Source: Halovenus carboxidivorans | GTDB lineage: Archaea > Halobacteriota > Halobacteria > Halobacteriales > Haloarculaceae | Assembly (NCBI RefSeq): GCF_009831575.1 | Contig: NZ_WUUT01000002.1 | Location: 124,001-188,000 of the forward strand | Reading direction: 5' to 3' | DNA: 64,000 nt | Shown: piece after piece, positions 51,267 to 59,911 of the stretch | Position numbering within the stretch: position 1 is the first letter of the stretch | Layout of the letters: each line of letters begins with the position of its first letter | Position numbers and translations under genes: made by a program | The notes under the pieces: generated by a model | Databases searched by the model: none | What the model was told of the DNA's origin: nothing | The model's input: only the letters and a program-made list of their open reading frames with translations

Positions 51267-51887
51267 ATGGGACTGCTCAGCTCGGTCCGACAACTGCTGG
51301 GGATCACCGCCGAGAGGACGGCCACGCAGGGGGCCGACCCCGACGGTCTCTTCGAGATGAGCACCGCGACGCTGACGATGGAGGCGAACCTGGGCTTCGT
51401 TCCGACGGGGGAGGCGGCGCTCTGTTTCGGGGATGTCGATTCGACGGCGTTTCGTGACGCCGTCGAGGAGGTCCGGGAGATTCTAACCGTCGGTGAGTCG
51501 GGGACCGTCTCCGAGTTCGGAGAGGACGAGTACGGCTATCAGTGGATCGTACTCCGGGCCGAGGAGTTCGAGGAACTCGTCACTGGGATCCACTTCACTT
51601 CGGATACGCTGATCGAACGCCAGTACGGATCCCGGCTGCAAGCGGCAGTCTTCCCCTTCGAGGCGTCCGAGCGGGCGTCGCTCCCCTCCGGCGACCTCGC
51701 CTACTGGATCTACTCGTTTCGTCGCGGGGAGTTCTACCCCTTCGTCCCCGACGGCGCGCAGTCACGGGACCGGTCGACGGAACTGAAACTAGCGAGCGTT
51801 CTCGACGGCGAACTCACGGTTGAAGACGACCGCGAGTACTGGTATCCGCTCTGGCCGGACACGCCCGGCGGACGCCCCTGGGAGTGA
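51267..51887 (+). CDS. pspAB: PspA-associated protein PspAB
   Basis: 206 residues from ATG 51267 (MGLLSSVRQLLGITAERTA). Recognisable blocks are LFEMSTATLTMEANLGFVPTGEAALCFGDVDS, then YGYQWIVLRAEEFEELVTGIHFTSDTLIERQYG and FYPFVPDG near the C-terminus. These match the PspAB family found with PspA-type envelope-stress genes in archaea and some bacteria. No pspA or htpX gene is in this window, so the operon link is lost here. The longer upstream frame has no conserved start. Role in membrane-stress response is inferred from family only. Confidence 0.85.
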   Translation: MGLLSSVRQLLGITAERTATQGADPDGLFEMSTATLTMEANLGFVPTGEAALCFGDVDSTAFRDAVEEVREILTVGESGTVSEFGEDEYGYQWIVLRAEEFEELVTGIHFTSDTLIERQYGSRLQAAVFPFEASERASLPSGDLAYWIYSFRRGEFYPFVPDGAQSRDRSTELKLASVLDGELTVEDDREYWYPLWPDTPGGRPWE

Positions 51888-51951
51888 GCTGACTTTCCAG
51901 CAGTAACGAAACCCCCGGCTGTAGTTATCATTGTTGATTATCAGAACTTAC

Positions 51952-51960
51952 GTTTATGTA
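51952..51960 (+). promoter_or_regulatory. TATA box of the chemotaxis transducer gene
   Basis: GTTTATGTA lies 24-32 bases before the ATG at 51984, the spacing of a leaderless transcript. TTATCA repeats at 51926 and 51939 flank the region. Confidence 0.5.
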
Positions 51961-51983
51961 TCGGTCAAGAATAGTGTGGCGTA

Positions 51984-54311
51984 ATGTCACGGGTTGATCG
52001 AGGACGGAAGCGGCTACGGGGGCTGTACGACCGGGTACGGGGGAGATACGCGTTCAAGATCGGGCTCTCTATTCTGGTCGTCACCGTCTTGCTCGCCGGG
52101 GTCGGCTACGTCACCGTCACGACAGTCCAGGCGAACATCGAGGACGACGCCGAACAGCGACTCGCGGACTCCGCGGAGCGTGAGGCCGCGGGAATAGACG
52201 GCTTCATCGAGCAACGCGGCGGGGACGCACTCCGGCTCTCCTCCGTCGAGGGAATCGCGAGCTGGGACGAGCAGCGTCGACAGCGGGAACTCAACAGCGA
52301 ACTCGAACGGCTTCCGGATACCGTCAAGGCGATCCATTACGTCGACCTCGAAAACACCCGAGTCGAAACGAGCACCGACGAGGAGTGGGACGACCGGGAG
52401 TTCGACCGGGGGGAGTATCCGTGGGCGGTCGATCCGGTGACGCTGACCCCCGGGGAGACGAGGCCGTTCCAGCCCTACGAAGCGGACGGGGAGAAAGAAC
52501 TCGGATTCACGTCGCTGGTCAACGAACAGCAGTCTCACGCGATTGTCCTCGTGGTCGATCTGCGCGACCGGAGTGAACTGCTCCGCTCGCCCGTCGAGGG
52601 CGGGAACATCCAGGTCGTCACTCACGAAGATGGCTCGGTCGTCCTCTCTCAGGATTTCGACGAGATCAACAGCCAACACTTCCTGACGGACGAACTGGAC
52701 TTTCTGACCCGTGCGAACACGCGGACGCGGATCGACGAGGTTTCGACTGAGACCGATCAGGTCAACGGCTCGGAGATGATCGTCGCCTCCGCGCCGGTCG
52801 ACGGCGCCCGGTGGTCGGTCGTCGCCGCCGGACCGCGGAATACGATCTTCTCGACCGCTCAAGATGTCTCCCGGAACCTGCTGATTCTGATCGGTATCGC
52901 CGTCTTCGGCCTCGTCGCGGTCGGTGCCGGAATCACTCGCGACATCAACAGATCTCTCTCGCAGATGTCGACGTACGCGACGGAAATCGAACGCGGGAAT
53001 CTCGATGTCGATATCGACCAGTCCCGGACTGACGAGTTCGGCGGGTTAGCCGGCGCGTTCGCACGTATCCGAGACACGCTCAGCGAGCAACTCAGCGAGG
53101 TCGAAGAACAGGCGGCCGAGGCCGAACGCGCCCGGGAAGAGGCCGAACAGGCCGAACTCGACGCCCAGCGAGCGAAAGAGGAAGCCGAGGCGCTCAGTTC
53201 GCATCTCGAAGCGAAGGCCCAGGAGTACCGCGAGGAGATCCAGGCCGCCGCCGATGGAGACCTCACGCGACGACTCGATACCGACAGCGAGAGCGAAGCG
53301 ATGGCCGAGATCGGCCGGTCGGTCAACGAGATGTTATCCGATATCGAGGATCTGGTCGTGCAGATTCAGGATCTCGCGACCGAGGTCGACGGCCGGAGCA
53401 CGGAGGTCACGGAATCGACGGCGGAGATCCGTCGCTCCAGCACCGAAGTCGCGGACAGCATCGAGGAGATTTCCGCGGGAGCGGACTCCCAAAGCGAGAA
53501 ACTCACCCGGGCCGCGGCCGAGATGAACGACCTCTCGGCGACGGTCGAGGAGATCGCCTCCTCCTCGCGGGAGGTCGCACAGCGGTCGAGGGAGGCCGCC
53601 GAGGAGGGTGAACAGAGCATGGAAACGGCAACCGAAACCGTCGGCAAGATGGAAGCGATCGAGGCGAAGGCTGTCGACACCGCGACCGAGATGGAATCGC
53701 TACAGGCGGAGGTCCAGCGGATCGGTGAGATCGTCGACGTGATCGACGAGATTGCCGAACAGACGAATATGCTCGCGCTGAACGCCTCCATCGAGGCCGC
53801 ACGGGCCGGCGAGGCGGGCGACGGGTTCGGGGTCGTGGCCGACGAGATCAAATCGCTCGCCGAGGAGACCGCCGCGGCGACCCAGGAAGTCGAAGATGTC
53901 GTCACGTCTGTCGAGCAGTCGACCGAATCGGTTGCCGAGGATATGTTCGCGATGCGCGAGGAGGTCGAGGACGGTCGGCGGGCGGTCGACGATACGGTAC
54001 GCACGCTCGAATCGATCGCCAAGAAGATCGAATCGGCCAACTCCGGGATCCAGTCGATCAACGACGCCACCGACGAGCAGGCGACCTCGACACAGAACGT
54101 CGTGCAGATGGTCGAGGAGGCGAACGAAGTCAGCGACAGGACGGCCGAGGAATCGCAGAACGTCTCGGCCGCGGCCGAGGAGCAGACCAGCGCGATTCAG
54201 CAGATCTCGAACAGCGCCGACTCGCTCTCACAGCGGGCAGAACGACTCGGAGAGATCGCTGACCAGTTCGAGACCGAGGTGACGGCATCGGCCACGGCCG
54301 ACGACGACTGA
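51984..54311 (+). CDS. Methyl-accepting chemotaxis transducer (HTR-type)
   Basis: 775 residues. The first membrane helix is at about 24-46, followed by an extracellular ligand-binding region of about 240 residues with dCache-like composition, and a second membrane helix at about 295-318. HAMP (RSLSQMSTYATEIERGNLDVDI) follows, with a second HAMP-like segment near 430-450, a coiled-coil linker, and the signalling domain. The hairpin tip is IDEIAEQTNMLALNASIEAARAGEAGDGFGVVADEIKSLAEET. It reports an external stimulus to CheA/CheW. The ligand is unknown. Gln/Glu-rich helices on both sides supply methylation sites. Leaderless promoter just upstream; no che genes are next to it. Confidence 0.95.
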   Translation: MSRVDRGRKRLRGLYDRVRGRYAFKIGLSILVVTVLLAGVGYVTVTTVQANIEDDAEQRLADSAEREAAGIDGFIEQRGGDALRLSSVEGIASWDEQRRQRELNSELERLPDTVKAIHYVDLENTRVETSTDEEWDDREFDRGEYPWAVDPVTLTPGETRPFQPYEADGEKELGFTSLVNEQQSHAIVLVVDLRDRSELLRSPVEGGNIQVVTHEDGSVVLSQDFDEINSQHFLTDELDFLTRANTRTRIDEVSTETDQVNGSEMIVASAPVDGARWSVVAAGPRNTIFSTAQDVSRNLLILIGIAVFGLVAVGAGITRDINRSLSQMSTYATEIERGNLDVDIDQSRTDEFGGLAGAFARIRDTLSEQLSEVEEQAAEAERAREEAEQAELDAQRAKEEAEALSSHLEAKAQEYREEIQAAADGDLTRRLDTDSESEAMAEIGRSVNEMLSDIEDLVVQIQDLATEVDGRSTEVTESTAEIRRSSTEVADSIEEISAGADSQSEKLTRAAAEMNDLSATVEEIASSSREVAQRSREAAEEGEQSMETATETVGKMEAIEAKAVDTATEMESLQAEVQRIGEIVDVIDEIAEQTNMLALNASIEAARAGEAGDGFGVVADEIKSLAEETAAATQEVEDVVTSVEQSTESVAEDMFAMREEVEDGRRAVDDTVRTLESIAKKIESANSGIQSINDATDEQATSTQNVVQMVEEANEVSDRTAEESQNVSAAAEEQTSAIQQISNSADSLSQRAERLGEIADQFETEVTASATADDD

Positions 54312-54340
54312 GACGTGGCCGTCGTTCGCCCGCCGGCGGT

Positions 54341-55306
54341 TCACTCCAGTATCTCCGGGGCTCCGGAGACAAACGGCGAGCGATACGTCACCTGTGAGAG
54401 CACGCCGAGAGCCGTGGCCCCCACCAGCGTGGCTGTCTGTATCGAATCGAGCGTGAGTCCGAAGGAGATGCCGAAGATGAAGAGCATTCCGCCGAACATG
54501 ACCGAGAGAAATCGGCCGTGCGGTGAGATCAAGAGACCGAACCGCGTTCGCATCGAAGCGGGGGTCGTCTCCACGAGTCGGGCAATCCGTTCGACGTCGA
54601 CCGGTTCGTCGAGGTGCTCTGATACCCGTCCGGCGAGCCTGTACTGCACGCACGCGTCAGCGAGTTCTGTCGTCTCGATGCGTATCTCCCCGCCGTCTCG
54701 ACGTGGCGCGATGCTTTCTGTCCCCCGGACCGGGAGTGACGAACGGAGAGCGAGATAGGTCTGAAGTCGCTCCTCGGAGAACGTCGGGCGGAGATACATC
54801 TGCAGCGTGACGAGTACGCCCAGCGTACTCCAGGCGCTCCCGACGAGTACCAGCCCGATCACGACCCCTCCGGTCGCCGTATGATCTGCCGATACCGTCC
54901 ACCCGGGAACCACCTCCGCGACGGCCTCGGTCGCGTACCCGAGTGTTCCCGTAATCGGTAACCCCCAGACGACGACCGGGAGGACGATCGCCGCGTTGAG
55001 CCAGAGGACAGTCCGATTTCTGATCGAGCCCCAGCAGACCCCGGTCTCGTCGGTCTCGTCGGTCTGCTCCTCGAAGCGAAGGAGTACGTCCTGTATCACT
55101 CCCGCAGGGAGAGCGAGCGTGAGGTAGACAAGGACCGGCACACCGACGAGCACGACGAGCGGGTGGCGGGCCGACACGAGATCACTCCACCGAAGGGCGC
55201 CCAGACTGACGAGAACGACTGCCGCCTGTATCCCGACGAGTAACGGCACTGTCAGCCGTCTGTTGAGTCGTCGAGCGGCGGGTTCGAGGGCGGTGTCACG
55301 ACTCAT
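54341..55306 (-). CDS. Uncharacterised six-TM membrane protein
   Basis: 321 residues with about six hydrophobic segments. Two lie near the N-terminus (about 19-38 and 48-68), two in the middle (about 103-120 and 145-170), and a C-terminal pair (about 270-285 and 289-305). A soluble loop of about 85 residues in the second half (LPVRGTESIAPRRDGGEIRIETTELADACV) is acidic. I do not recognise the family. It converges with the transducer gene 30 bases away. An AT-poor 169-base spacer separates it from etfA. No transport motif can be named. Confidence 0.72.
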   Translation of the reverse strand: MSRDTALEPAARRLNRRLTVPLLVGIQAAVVLVSLGALRWSDLVSARHPLVVLVGVPVLVYLTLALPAGVIQDVLLRFEEQTDETDETGVCWGSIRNRTVLWLNAAIVLPVVVWGLPITGTLGYATEAVAEVVPGWTVSADHTATGGVVIGLVLVGSAWSTLGVLVTLQMYLRPTFSEERLQTYLALRSSLPVRGTESIAPRRDGGEIRIETTELADACVQYRLAGRVSEHLDEPVDVERIARLVETTPASMRTRFGLLISPHGRFLSVMFGGMLFIFGISFGLTLDSIQTATLVGATALGVLSQVTYRSPFVSGAPEILE

Positions 55307-55452
55307 TTGTGATCGGCGGAGCCGGCTGCGAGTTCTGCTTACACTTGGTTTTGAGCCATATGAGCATTTCCCAGCGGCTCGTGGAGACCGCGAGCGCGGC
55401 GCTCGATGCGGTCGGGGTTCGCGGACGACGGGGTACCAATCGACCGTGGTGT

Positions 55453-55458
55453 AAAAAA
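55453..55458 (-). terminator. T6 run after etfA
   Basis: On the minus strand six T residues follow the etfA stop (55476-55478) by 17 bases after a GC-rich segment. A likely 3' end for the etfBA transcript. Confidence 0.5.
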
Positions 55459-55475
55459 GGCGTAATCGGCGTGAG

Positions 55476-56432
55476 TTAGCCGCCGAACTCCTCGGTCAGG
55501 GCCGGAACAACGTCGAACAGGTCGTCGACGATGCCGTAGTCGGCGATGTCGTAGATCGGAGCGCTCGGGTCGTTGTTGATCGCGATGATCGTGTCAGCGC
55601 CTTTCATCCCGGCGACGTGCTGGACGGCACCGGAGATGCCGATTGCGATGTAGATGTCGGGCGTGACCTTCTTGCCGGACTGGCCGACCTGTCGCTCCTG
55701 GCCGAGCCAACCGTTGTCGACGATCGGTCGGGAGGCCGAGACGGTCGCGCCCAGGGCGTCGGCGAGTTCGTGGATGATCGGGAGGTTGTCCTCCTCCTCG
55801 ATGCCACGGCCGACGGAGACGAGCACGTCGGCCTCGGTGATGTCGACATCGCCCGAACCGACCTCCTCGAAGCCGTTGACGGTGGTATCGAGTTCGCTCT
55901 CGTCGATGTCGGCGTCGAAGGCCTCGATGGCGGCGTCGCCGGTGCCTTCCGCGGCGGGCCACTCGCCGGGTCGGACCGTCACGAAGGCCTCCTCTGAGTC
56001 CACCTCAACGGTTCCTTCGGTCTTGCCGGAGTAGAGTTCGCGGATGACCGAGAGACCGTCACCGGTCTCGAAGGCGACGGCGTCGGTGACCAGCGGGAGG
56101 TCGAGTCGCTCGGCGACGGCCGGGACGAAATCCAGACCGTTGACGGTGTTGCCCGCGACGACGTACTGCGCGTCGATCTCGTCGGCGAGCTGTTCGACCG
56201 CCTGCGTGTAGACGCCGTGGTTGAACTCCTCGCCGTACTCGACGGTGTGGACGGCGTCGACGCCCTCGCGGTTGAGGTCCTCGGCGTAGCTGTCGACGTC
56301 GCCGCTGATGACGGCGGCGTGAACGTCGCCGCCCGTGGAGTCGGCGAGCTCTCGGCCAGCCGTCAGCAGCTCGTAGCTCACGTCCCGGAGTTCGCCGCGG
56401 CGGTGCTCCGCGACGACGAGCACGTCGCTCAT
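55476..56432 (-). CDS. etfA: Electron transfer flavoprotein alpha subunit
   Basis: 318 residues. An N-terminal ETF domain (MSDVLVVAEHRRGELRDVSYELLTAGREL) is followed by the FAD-binding C-terminal half. Its signature runs through SRPIVDNGWLGQERQVGQSGKKVTPDIYIAIGISGAVQHVAGMKGADTIIAINNDPSAPIYDIADYGIVDDLF. It accepts electrons from acyl-CoA-type dehydrogenases. Its ATG overlaps the etfB stop by four bases. No ETF-quinone oxidoreductase (fixC-like) gene is in the window. Confidence 0.96.
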   Translation of the reverse strand: MSDVLVVAEHRRGELRDVSYELLTAGRELADSTGGDVHAAVISGDVDSYAEDLNREGVDAVHTVEYGEEFNHGVYTQAVEQLADEIDAQYVVAGNTVNGLDFVPAVAERLDLPLVTDAVAFETGDGLSVIRELYSGKTEGTVEVDSEEAFVTVRPGEWPAAEGTGDAAIEAFDADIDESELDTTVNGFEEVGSGDVDITEADVLVSVGRGIEEEDNLPIIHELADALGATVSASRPIVDNGWLGQERQVGQSGKKVTPDIYIAIGISGAVQHVAGMKGADTIIAINNDPSAPIYDIADYGIVDDLFDVVPALTEEFGG

Positions 56433-57214
56433 GCTCCCACCCCCTGCTCGCGCAGGAATTCAGCGAGCTGCCCGGCGGTCTCCTCGGGGCTGCCCTCGAA
56501 CAGCTCGGTGTCGCTCTCGCTTTCGGGCTCGACGAGCTCGGTCAGCTCGATTGCCGACTCCTCGAGTTCGACGCCGAGGTCGTCCGGACTCACGACGTCG
56601 AGGGGTTTGCTCTGGGCCTGGCGGATGCCGCGCAGGCTGGCGTAGCGCGGCTCGTTGATACCCGTCTGGATCGTCAGCACGGCCGGAGGCTCGACGTCGG
56701 TGAGCTCCTCGACGCCGCCCTCCAGTTCGCGGTGGACGCTCGCGACGCCGCTGTCGCGGTCCAGGTCGAGCTGGTTGACGACGGCCGCCCACTCGTAGCC
56801 GATCTTCTCGGCCAGGGCGACGCCCGTCGCGCCGATGGCGACGTCACCGGACTGGACACCCGACAGCACGAGGTCGGGCTCCTCTTCCTCGACGACGCCG
56901 GCCAGCAGTTCGGCCTTCTGGGAGGGATCGAGAATCGTCTTGCCCTCGAAGGAGTCGTCCCAGACACGGATGGCGCGGTCGGCTCCTTTCGCCAGGGCCG
57001 TCCGGATCGTCTCTTCGACGCGCTCGGCCCCGAACGTTACTGTGACGACCTCGATGTCGTCGTGCTCTTCGCTGAGTTGGACGGCCTCCTCGATGGCGTA
57101 GTCGTCCCACTCGTTGAGGTCGTAGGTGAGGTACTGATCGGCGATCGAGGTCCCGCTGATCTCGAACTCGTCGTCCGCATCGGCGACCTCTGTTACTGTT
57201 ACGAGGATCTTCAT
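56429..57214 (-). CDS. etfB: Electron transfer flavoprotein beta subunit
   Basis: 261 residues, start MKILVTVTEVADADDEFEISG. The signature ALAKGADRAIRVWDD and the following GVQSGDVAIGATGVALAEKIGYEWAAVVNQLDL block, then REL-E-GG-EEL, are the ETF-beta adenine-nucleotide-binding pattern. It forms the heterodimer with EtfA, encoded directly after it with a four-base overlap. A palindrome lies 71 bases upstream. The subunit uses AMP or a second FAD depending on subgroup; bifurcating members cannot be told apart by eye. Confidence 0.96.
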   Translation of the reverse strand: MKILVTVTEVADADDEFEISGTSIADQYLTYDLNEWDDYAIEEAVQLSEEHDDIEVVTVTFGAERVEETIRTALAKGADRAIRVWDDSFEGKTILDPSQKAELLAGVVEEEEPDLVLSGVQSGDVAIGATGVALAEKIGYEWAAVVNQLDLDRDSGVASVHRELEGGVEELTDVEPPAVLTIQTGINEPRYASLRGIRQAQSKPLDVVSPDDLGVELEESAIELTELVEPESESDTELFEGSPEETAGQLAEFLREQGVGA

Positions 57215-57284
57215 ACAGTATGGGTATTTTCGTACATCAGGTAAACATTTTCGATACGGCTGGAAACCGACGAGCAGTTTGTTT

Positions 57285-57296
57285 TTACCATGGTAA
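57285..57296. promoter_or_regulatory. Palindrome upstream of etfBA
   Basis: TTACCATGGTAA is a perfect 12-base palindrome, 71 bases before the etfB ATG and between etfB and the upstream same-strand gene. It could bind a regulator of fatty-acid or amino-acid oxidation; no known motif is claimed. Confidence 0.35.
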
Positions 57297-57411
57297 TTGT
57301 GATCCGGGTCGCGGCTTACACGAAACGGGATACTGTCGTTACGCGTGGTCGTTGCAAACCTTTCGAGGAGGAGACTTCTCTAACTCCGGGCCGGCGTCGG
57401 CGGACCGGGGA

Positions 57412-58581
57412 TCATTCCTCGGACTCGGTAATATCTTCCTCCGGGAACGAGATGAGGTTCTCGCGGCCGATCCGGAGTTTGTCGATGCGTCCCTCCTCCT
57501 CCATCGAGGACAGGAGTTGTGACACCTTCGCGTTCGACCAGTCGGTCTCCTTGACGATATCCGCCTGTTTCATCCGTCCCCCGTTCGAGGCTAACAGCCG
57601 CTCGACACGTTCTTCGTCGCTCAGCAGTTCCGTGTCGACATCTGTCGGAGGGTGTGTGCCCGCGGTGTTAGCCGATTCCGAATCCCCCGTCTCTTCCTCC
57701 GCTGGGTCTGTCGTGTCCCCCGTGGGAAGCAGCCCCCCCGCGCTCAGATCGGTCGGGAGTTCGATCTGGAGCTGGTCCCCGCGCGTCAGGAGAACCGCCA
57801 CCGCGATACCAATCGCAGCGACCGGGATGAGAATCCACGGGAAGACCCCCGAGCGTTCGGTCGGTCCGACTGTGCTGTTGTTCGTTCCGTTCCCGTTCAC
57901 ACCATTCCCGCCGTTCGTCCCGATGAACGTCGCTTGCAGTGAGGTCTCGTCGAACTGCGTCGGCCCCTCCCACATCAGCACTCCGTTTCTGGCCGGGACG
58001 GTCGAATCCCGGACGCCGTAGCCGGGCGGTGCGGAGATTCGCAGCGTCTGTGCCTCGCTCAGTTCGGACAACCAGAGTTCCCCGTTTTCCATCACCAGCA
58101 CGTCACGGTCGATCAGCAGCTGGTCGTTCCGTTTGAGCATGAAGTTTTCCCAGGTGAACACGACCGTAAACCGCCCGACGCCGTTCCGGATCTCGCTCTC
58201 CGTCGAGGTTTCACGGGCGAACCCCGTGATCTCCATGTCCCGGGCGGTCTGGCCGTCGACGCCGGCGATCCCGCGCTCGAAGGTACTGAACCCGAGCGGG
58301 GGAAGTTCGCCGGCCCTGAACTGCTCGGCGGTCGCTCGATACGCGTCTTTCTCGGCCTCCGTGTCGAGTGACACCGTCGTCGTGATGTTCCATCGGGCGT
58401 CGCCGTCTTCCTGTAGCTGGGCGGCAAAGTGCACCGGCGGCTCCCCACCGAAACTGTCGGTGGGCTCCTGATCGACGGAATCCTCTTGTGCGGCGGCTAG
58501 CCCCGCGACCGGGGCAGATGTGGCTAACGCCACGCTGACGAGGAGGAGGGCGACCACGGCAGCACGTGACGGCGGAGACAT
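57412..58581 (-). CDS. Membrane-anchored extracellular protein with cytoplasmic winged-HTH tail
   Basis: 389 residues from ATG 58581. A signal peptide (MSPPSRAAVVALLLVSVALATSAPVAGLAAAQ) is followed by an extracellular region of about 210 residues (HFAAQLQEDGDARWNITTTVSL and VGRFTVVFTWENFML). A low-complexity Gly/Asn-rich stretch and one membrane helix (about 245-265, WILIPVAAIGIAVAVLLT) come next. The C-terminal tail (about 320-385) is a winged helix: EERVERLLASNGGRMKQADIVKETDWSNAKVSQLLSSMEEEGRIDKLRIGRENLI. This is the arrangement of haloarchaeal membrane HTH regulators that link an outside signal to transcription. Neighbours upstream code for secreted and pilin-like proteins. Confidence 0.85.
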   Translation of the reverse strand: MSPPSRAAVVALLLVSVALATSAPVAGLAAAQEDSVDQEPTDSFGGEPPVHFAAQLQEDGDARWNITTTVSLDTEAEKDAYRATAEQFRAGELPPLGFSTFERGIAGVDGQTARDMEITGFARETSTESEIRNGVGRFTVVFTWENFMLKRNDQLLIDRDVLVMENGELWLSELSEAQTLRISAPPGYGVRDSTVPARNGVLMWEGPTQFDETSLQATFIGTNGGNGVNGNGTNNSTVGPTERSGVFPWILIPVAAIGIAVAVLLTRGDQLQIELPTDLSAGGLLPTGDTTDPAEEETGDSESANTAGTHPPTDVDTELLSDEERVERLLASNGGRMKQADIVKETDWSNAKVSQLLSSMEEEGRIDKLRIGRENLISFPEEDITESEE

Positions 58582-58756
58582 ACTCGGCAACTCGGCCCCT
58601 GTCGGGAAAACCCTTTCCATAAAACGTCATACGGCTTTATGAACTGTCTCGGGGGCGTTCGTGGCGTCTGAGCCGTTCGGCGTCTCCGGAAGAAACCACG
58701 GGATAATCGGGGGAGCCACTGGGTTTTTATACGTATGCAGAAAACTGTACTGTGAG

Positions 58757-59416
58757 ATGAACTCGGCCCTCCGGTGTGTGAGCGCGCTGCTGGCGATCTG
58801 TCTGCTCTGCGGTGGTGGGGCACCCGTCGGGGGTGAGTTGGCCGCCCAGGAGTCGACTGCGAATCAGGGGACGATTACCCCGAACTCGAACGGCACCAAC
58901 TACCTCTCACCCATCACTCCCGTCTCTGAGTCCTACGAACGAGTTCGTGCCGACGCATCCAGCGCCGCCGGCATCAGCGCCCAGATGATCCACAGCGAAT
59001 TCGACAGGCGGACGTTCGACGAACAGCTGTCCGCAGCGAACCAGAGCCGATCCGAGGCGATTGCGGACGCGCAACTGGATCGCATCGAAACCCGGTTCGA
59101 GCAACTCGCCCAGCGCCAGGAGGAACTCCACGAGAATCAGGTCGGTGATGCGGGCCAGCGTTCGATCGCCGGGACGGTGACGAACGCCTCGGAGTCCCTC
59201 GAAGTCACCCTCGGGCTGACGCACGCGTCCGGGCCGCTACGCGTGACGGTGACGGACGACAGCGGGGCCGTCAGCAACGCGACCGTCAGAATCGACGGGG
59301 CGTTCGTCGGGACAACTGACAGCGACGGCAGACTGTGGACGATTCAGCCGCGGAACGGATTCGAGGTGACGGCCGAAACGGGCGACGGCGAGGCGGTCTC
59401 GATCTCGTTCCCGTAG
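58757..59416 (+). CDS. Secreted coiled-coil protein (DUF7096-like)
   Basis: 219 residues from ATG 58757. A signal peptide (MNSALRCVSALLAICLLCGGGAPVGG) is followed by TNYLSPITPVSESYERV, a helical region (about 65-130, DEQLSAANQSRSEAIADAQLDRIETRFEQLAQRQEEL) and a C-terminal beta-sandwich-like domain ending GFEVTAETGDGEAVSISFP. The NYLSP motif plus helical part resemble a haloarchaeal secreted family usually encoded beside a membrane HTH regulator, as here, with which it is divergent. It is followed 31 bases later by a pilin-like gene. No enzyme role is visible. Confidence 0.78.
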   Translation: MNSALRCVSALLAICLLCGGGAPVGGELAAQESTANQGTITPNSNGTNYLSPITPVSESYERVRADASSAAGISAQMIHSEFDRRTFDEQLSAANQSRSEAIADAQLDRIETRFEQLAQRQEELHENQVGDAGQRSIAGTVTNASESLEVTLGLTHASGPLRVTVTDDSGAVSNATVRIDGAFVGTTDSDGRLWTIQPRNGFEVTAETGDGEAVSISFP

Positions 59417-59447
59417 GTTGAAATACTGGTTCGGGTCCACCCACCGT

Positions 59448-59903
59448 ATGGAACGGGCCGCGAGTTCGGTCGTCGGCGTCGTCTTGCTGTTGGGAATCAC
59501 AGTCGTCGGGGCCGCGACCGTCGGGTTGGCCGTGAATTCGACGACCGAGACTGCCCCGACGATGGCCTCGTTCGATCTCGCGGTGGACGCCGAGACGAAC
59601 TCGCTCACGCTCACACACCGGGGCGGCGATCCGGTCGACCTGACGCAGGCGGAGTTTCACGTCACGGTCGATGGCGTACCGTTAGAGAGTGACCCGCCGA
59701 TCCCCTTTTTCGCTGCTGTTGGGTTCCGTTCCGGTCCGGACGGACCGTTCAACGCCGCGAGCCCGAACACGTGGCACTCGGGCGAAACCGGACGGTTCCG
59801 GATCGCAGGGACGAACGATCCGACAATCGCTCCGGGGTCGGCGGTCACCGTACGGGTCGTCGTCGACGGAACAGAAATCGCCAAGGTAACTGCGACGGCC
59901 TGA
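59448..59903 (+). CDS. Type IV pilin-like protein
   Basis: 151 residues from ATG 59448. The N-terminus is MERAASSVVGVVLLLGITVVGAATVGLAV, a short basic segment followed by a hydrophobic helix, as in archaeal type IV pilins and archaellins. It is a good candidate for cleavage by a PibD-type prepilin peptidase, though the exact cleavage box is not canonical. The rest is a beta-rich acidic domain (LTLTHRGGDPVDLTQAEFHV and FRIAGTNDPTIAPGSAVTVRVVVDGTEIA) typical of haloarchaeal DUF1628-type pilins. Probably in one transcript with the upstream secreted gene. Converges with the M32 peptidase gene eight bases away. Confidence 0.85.
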   Translation: MERAASSVVGVVLLLGITVVGAATVGLAVNSTTETAPTMASFDLAVDAETNSLTLTHRGGDPVDLTQAEFHVTVDGVPLESDPPIPFFAAVGFRSGPDGPFNAASPNTWHSGETGRFRIAGTNDPTIAPGSAVTVRVVVDGTEIAKVTATA

Positions 59904-59911
59904 CGGGCCGA

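Noticed and set aside
55360-55479. 39-codon plus-strand frame ending inside the etfA stop region
   Set aside because: It spans the etfA T-run terminator, has no conserved motif, and overlaps the etfA 3' end.
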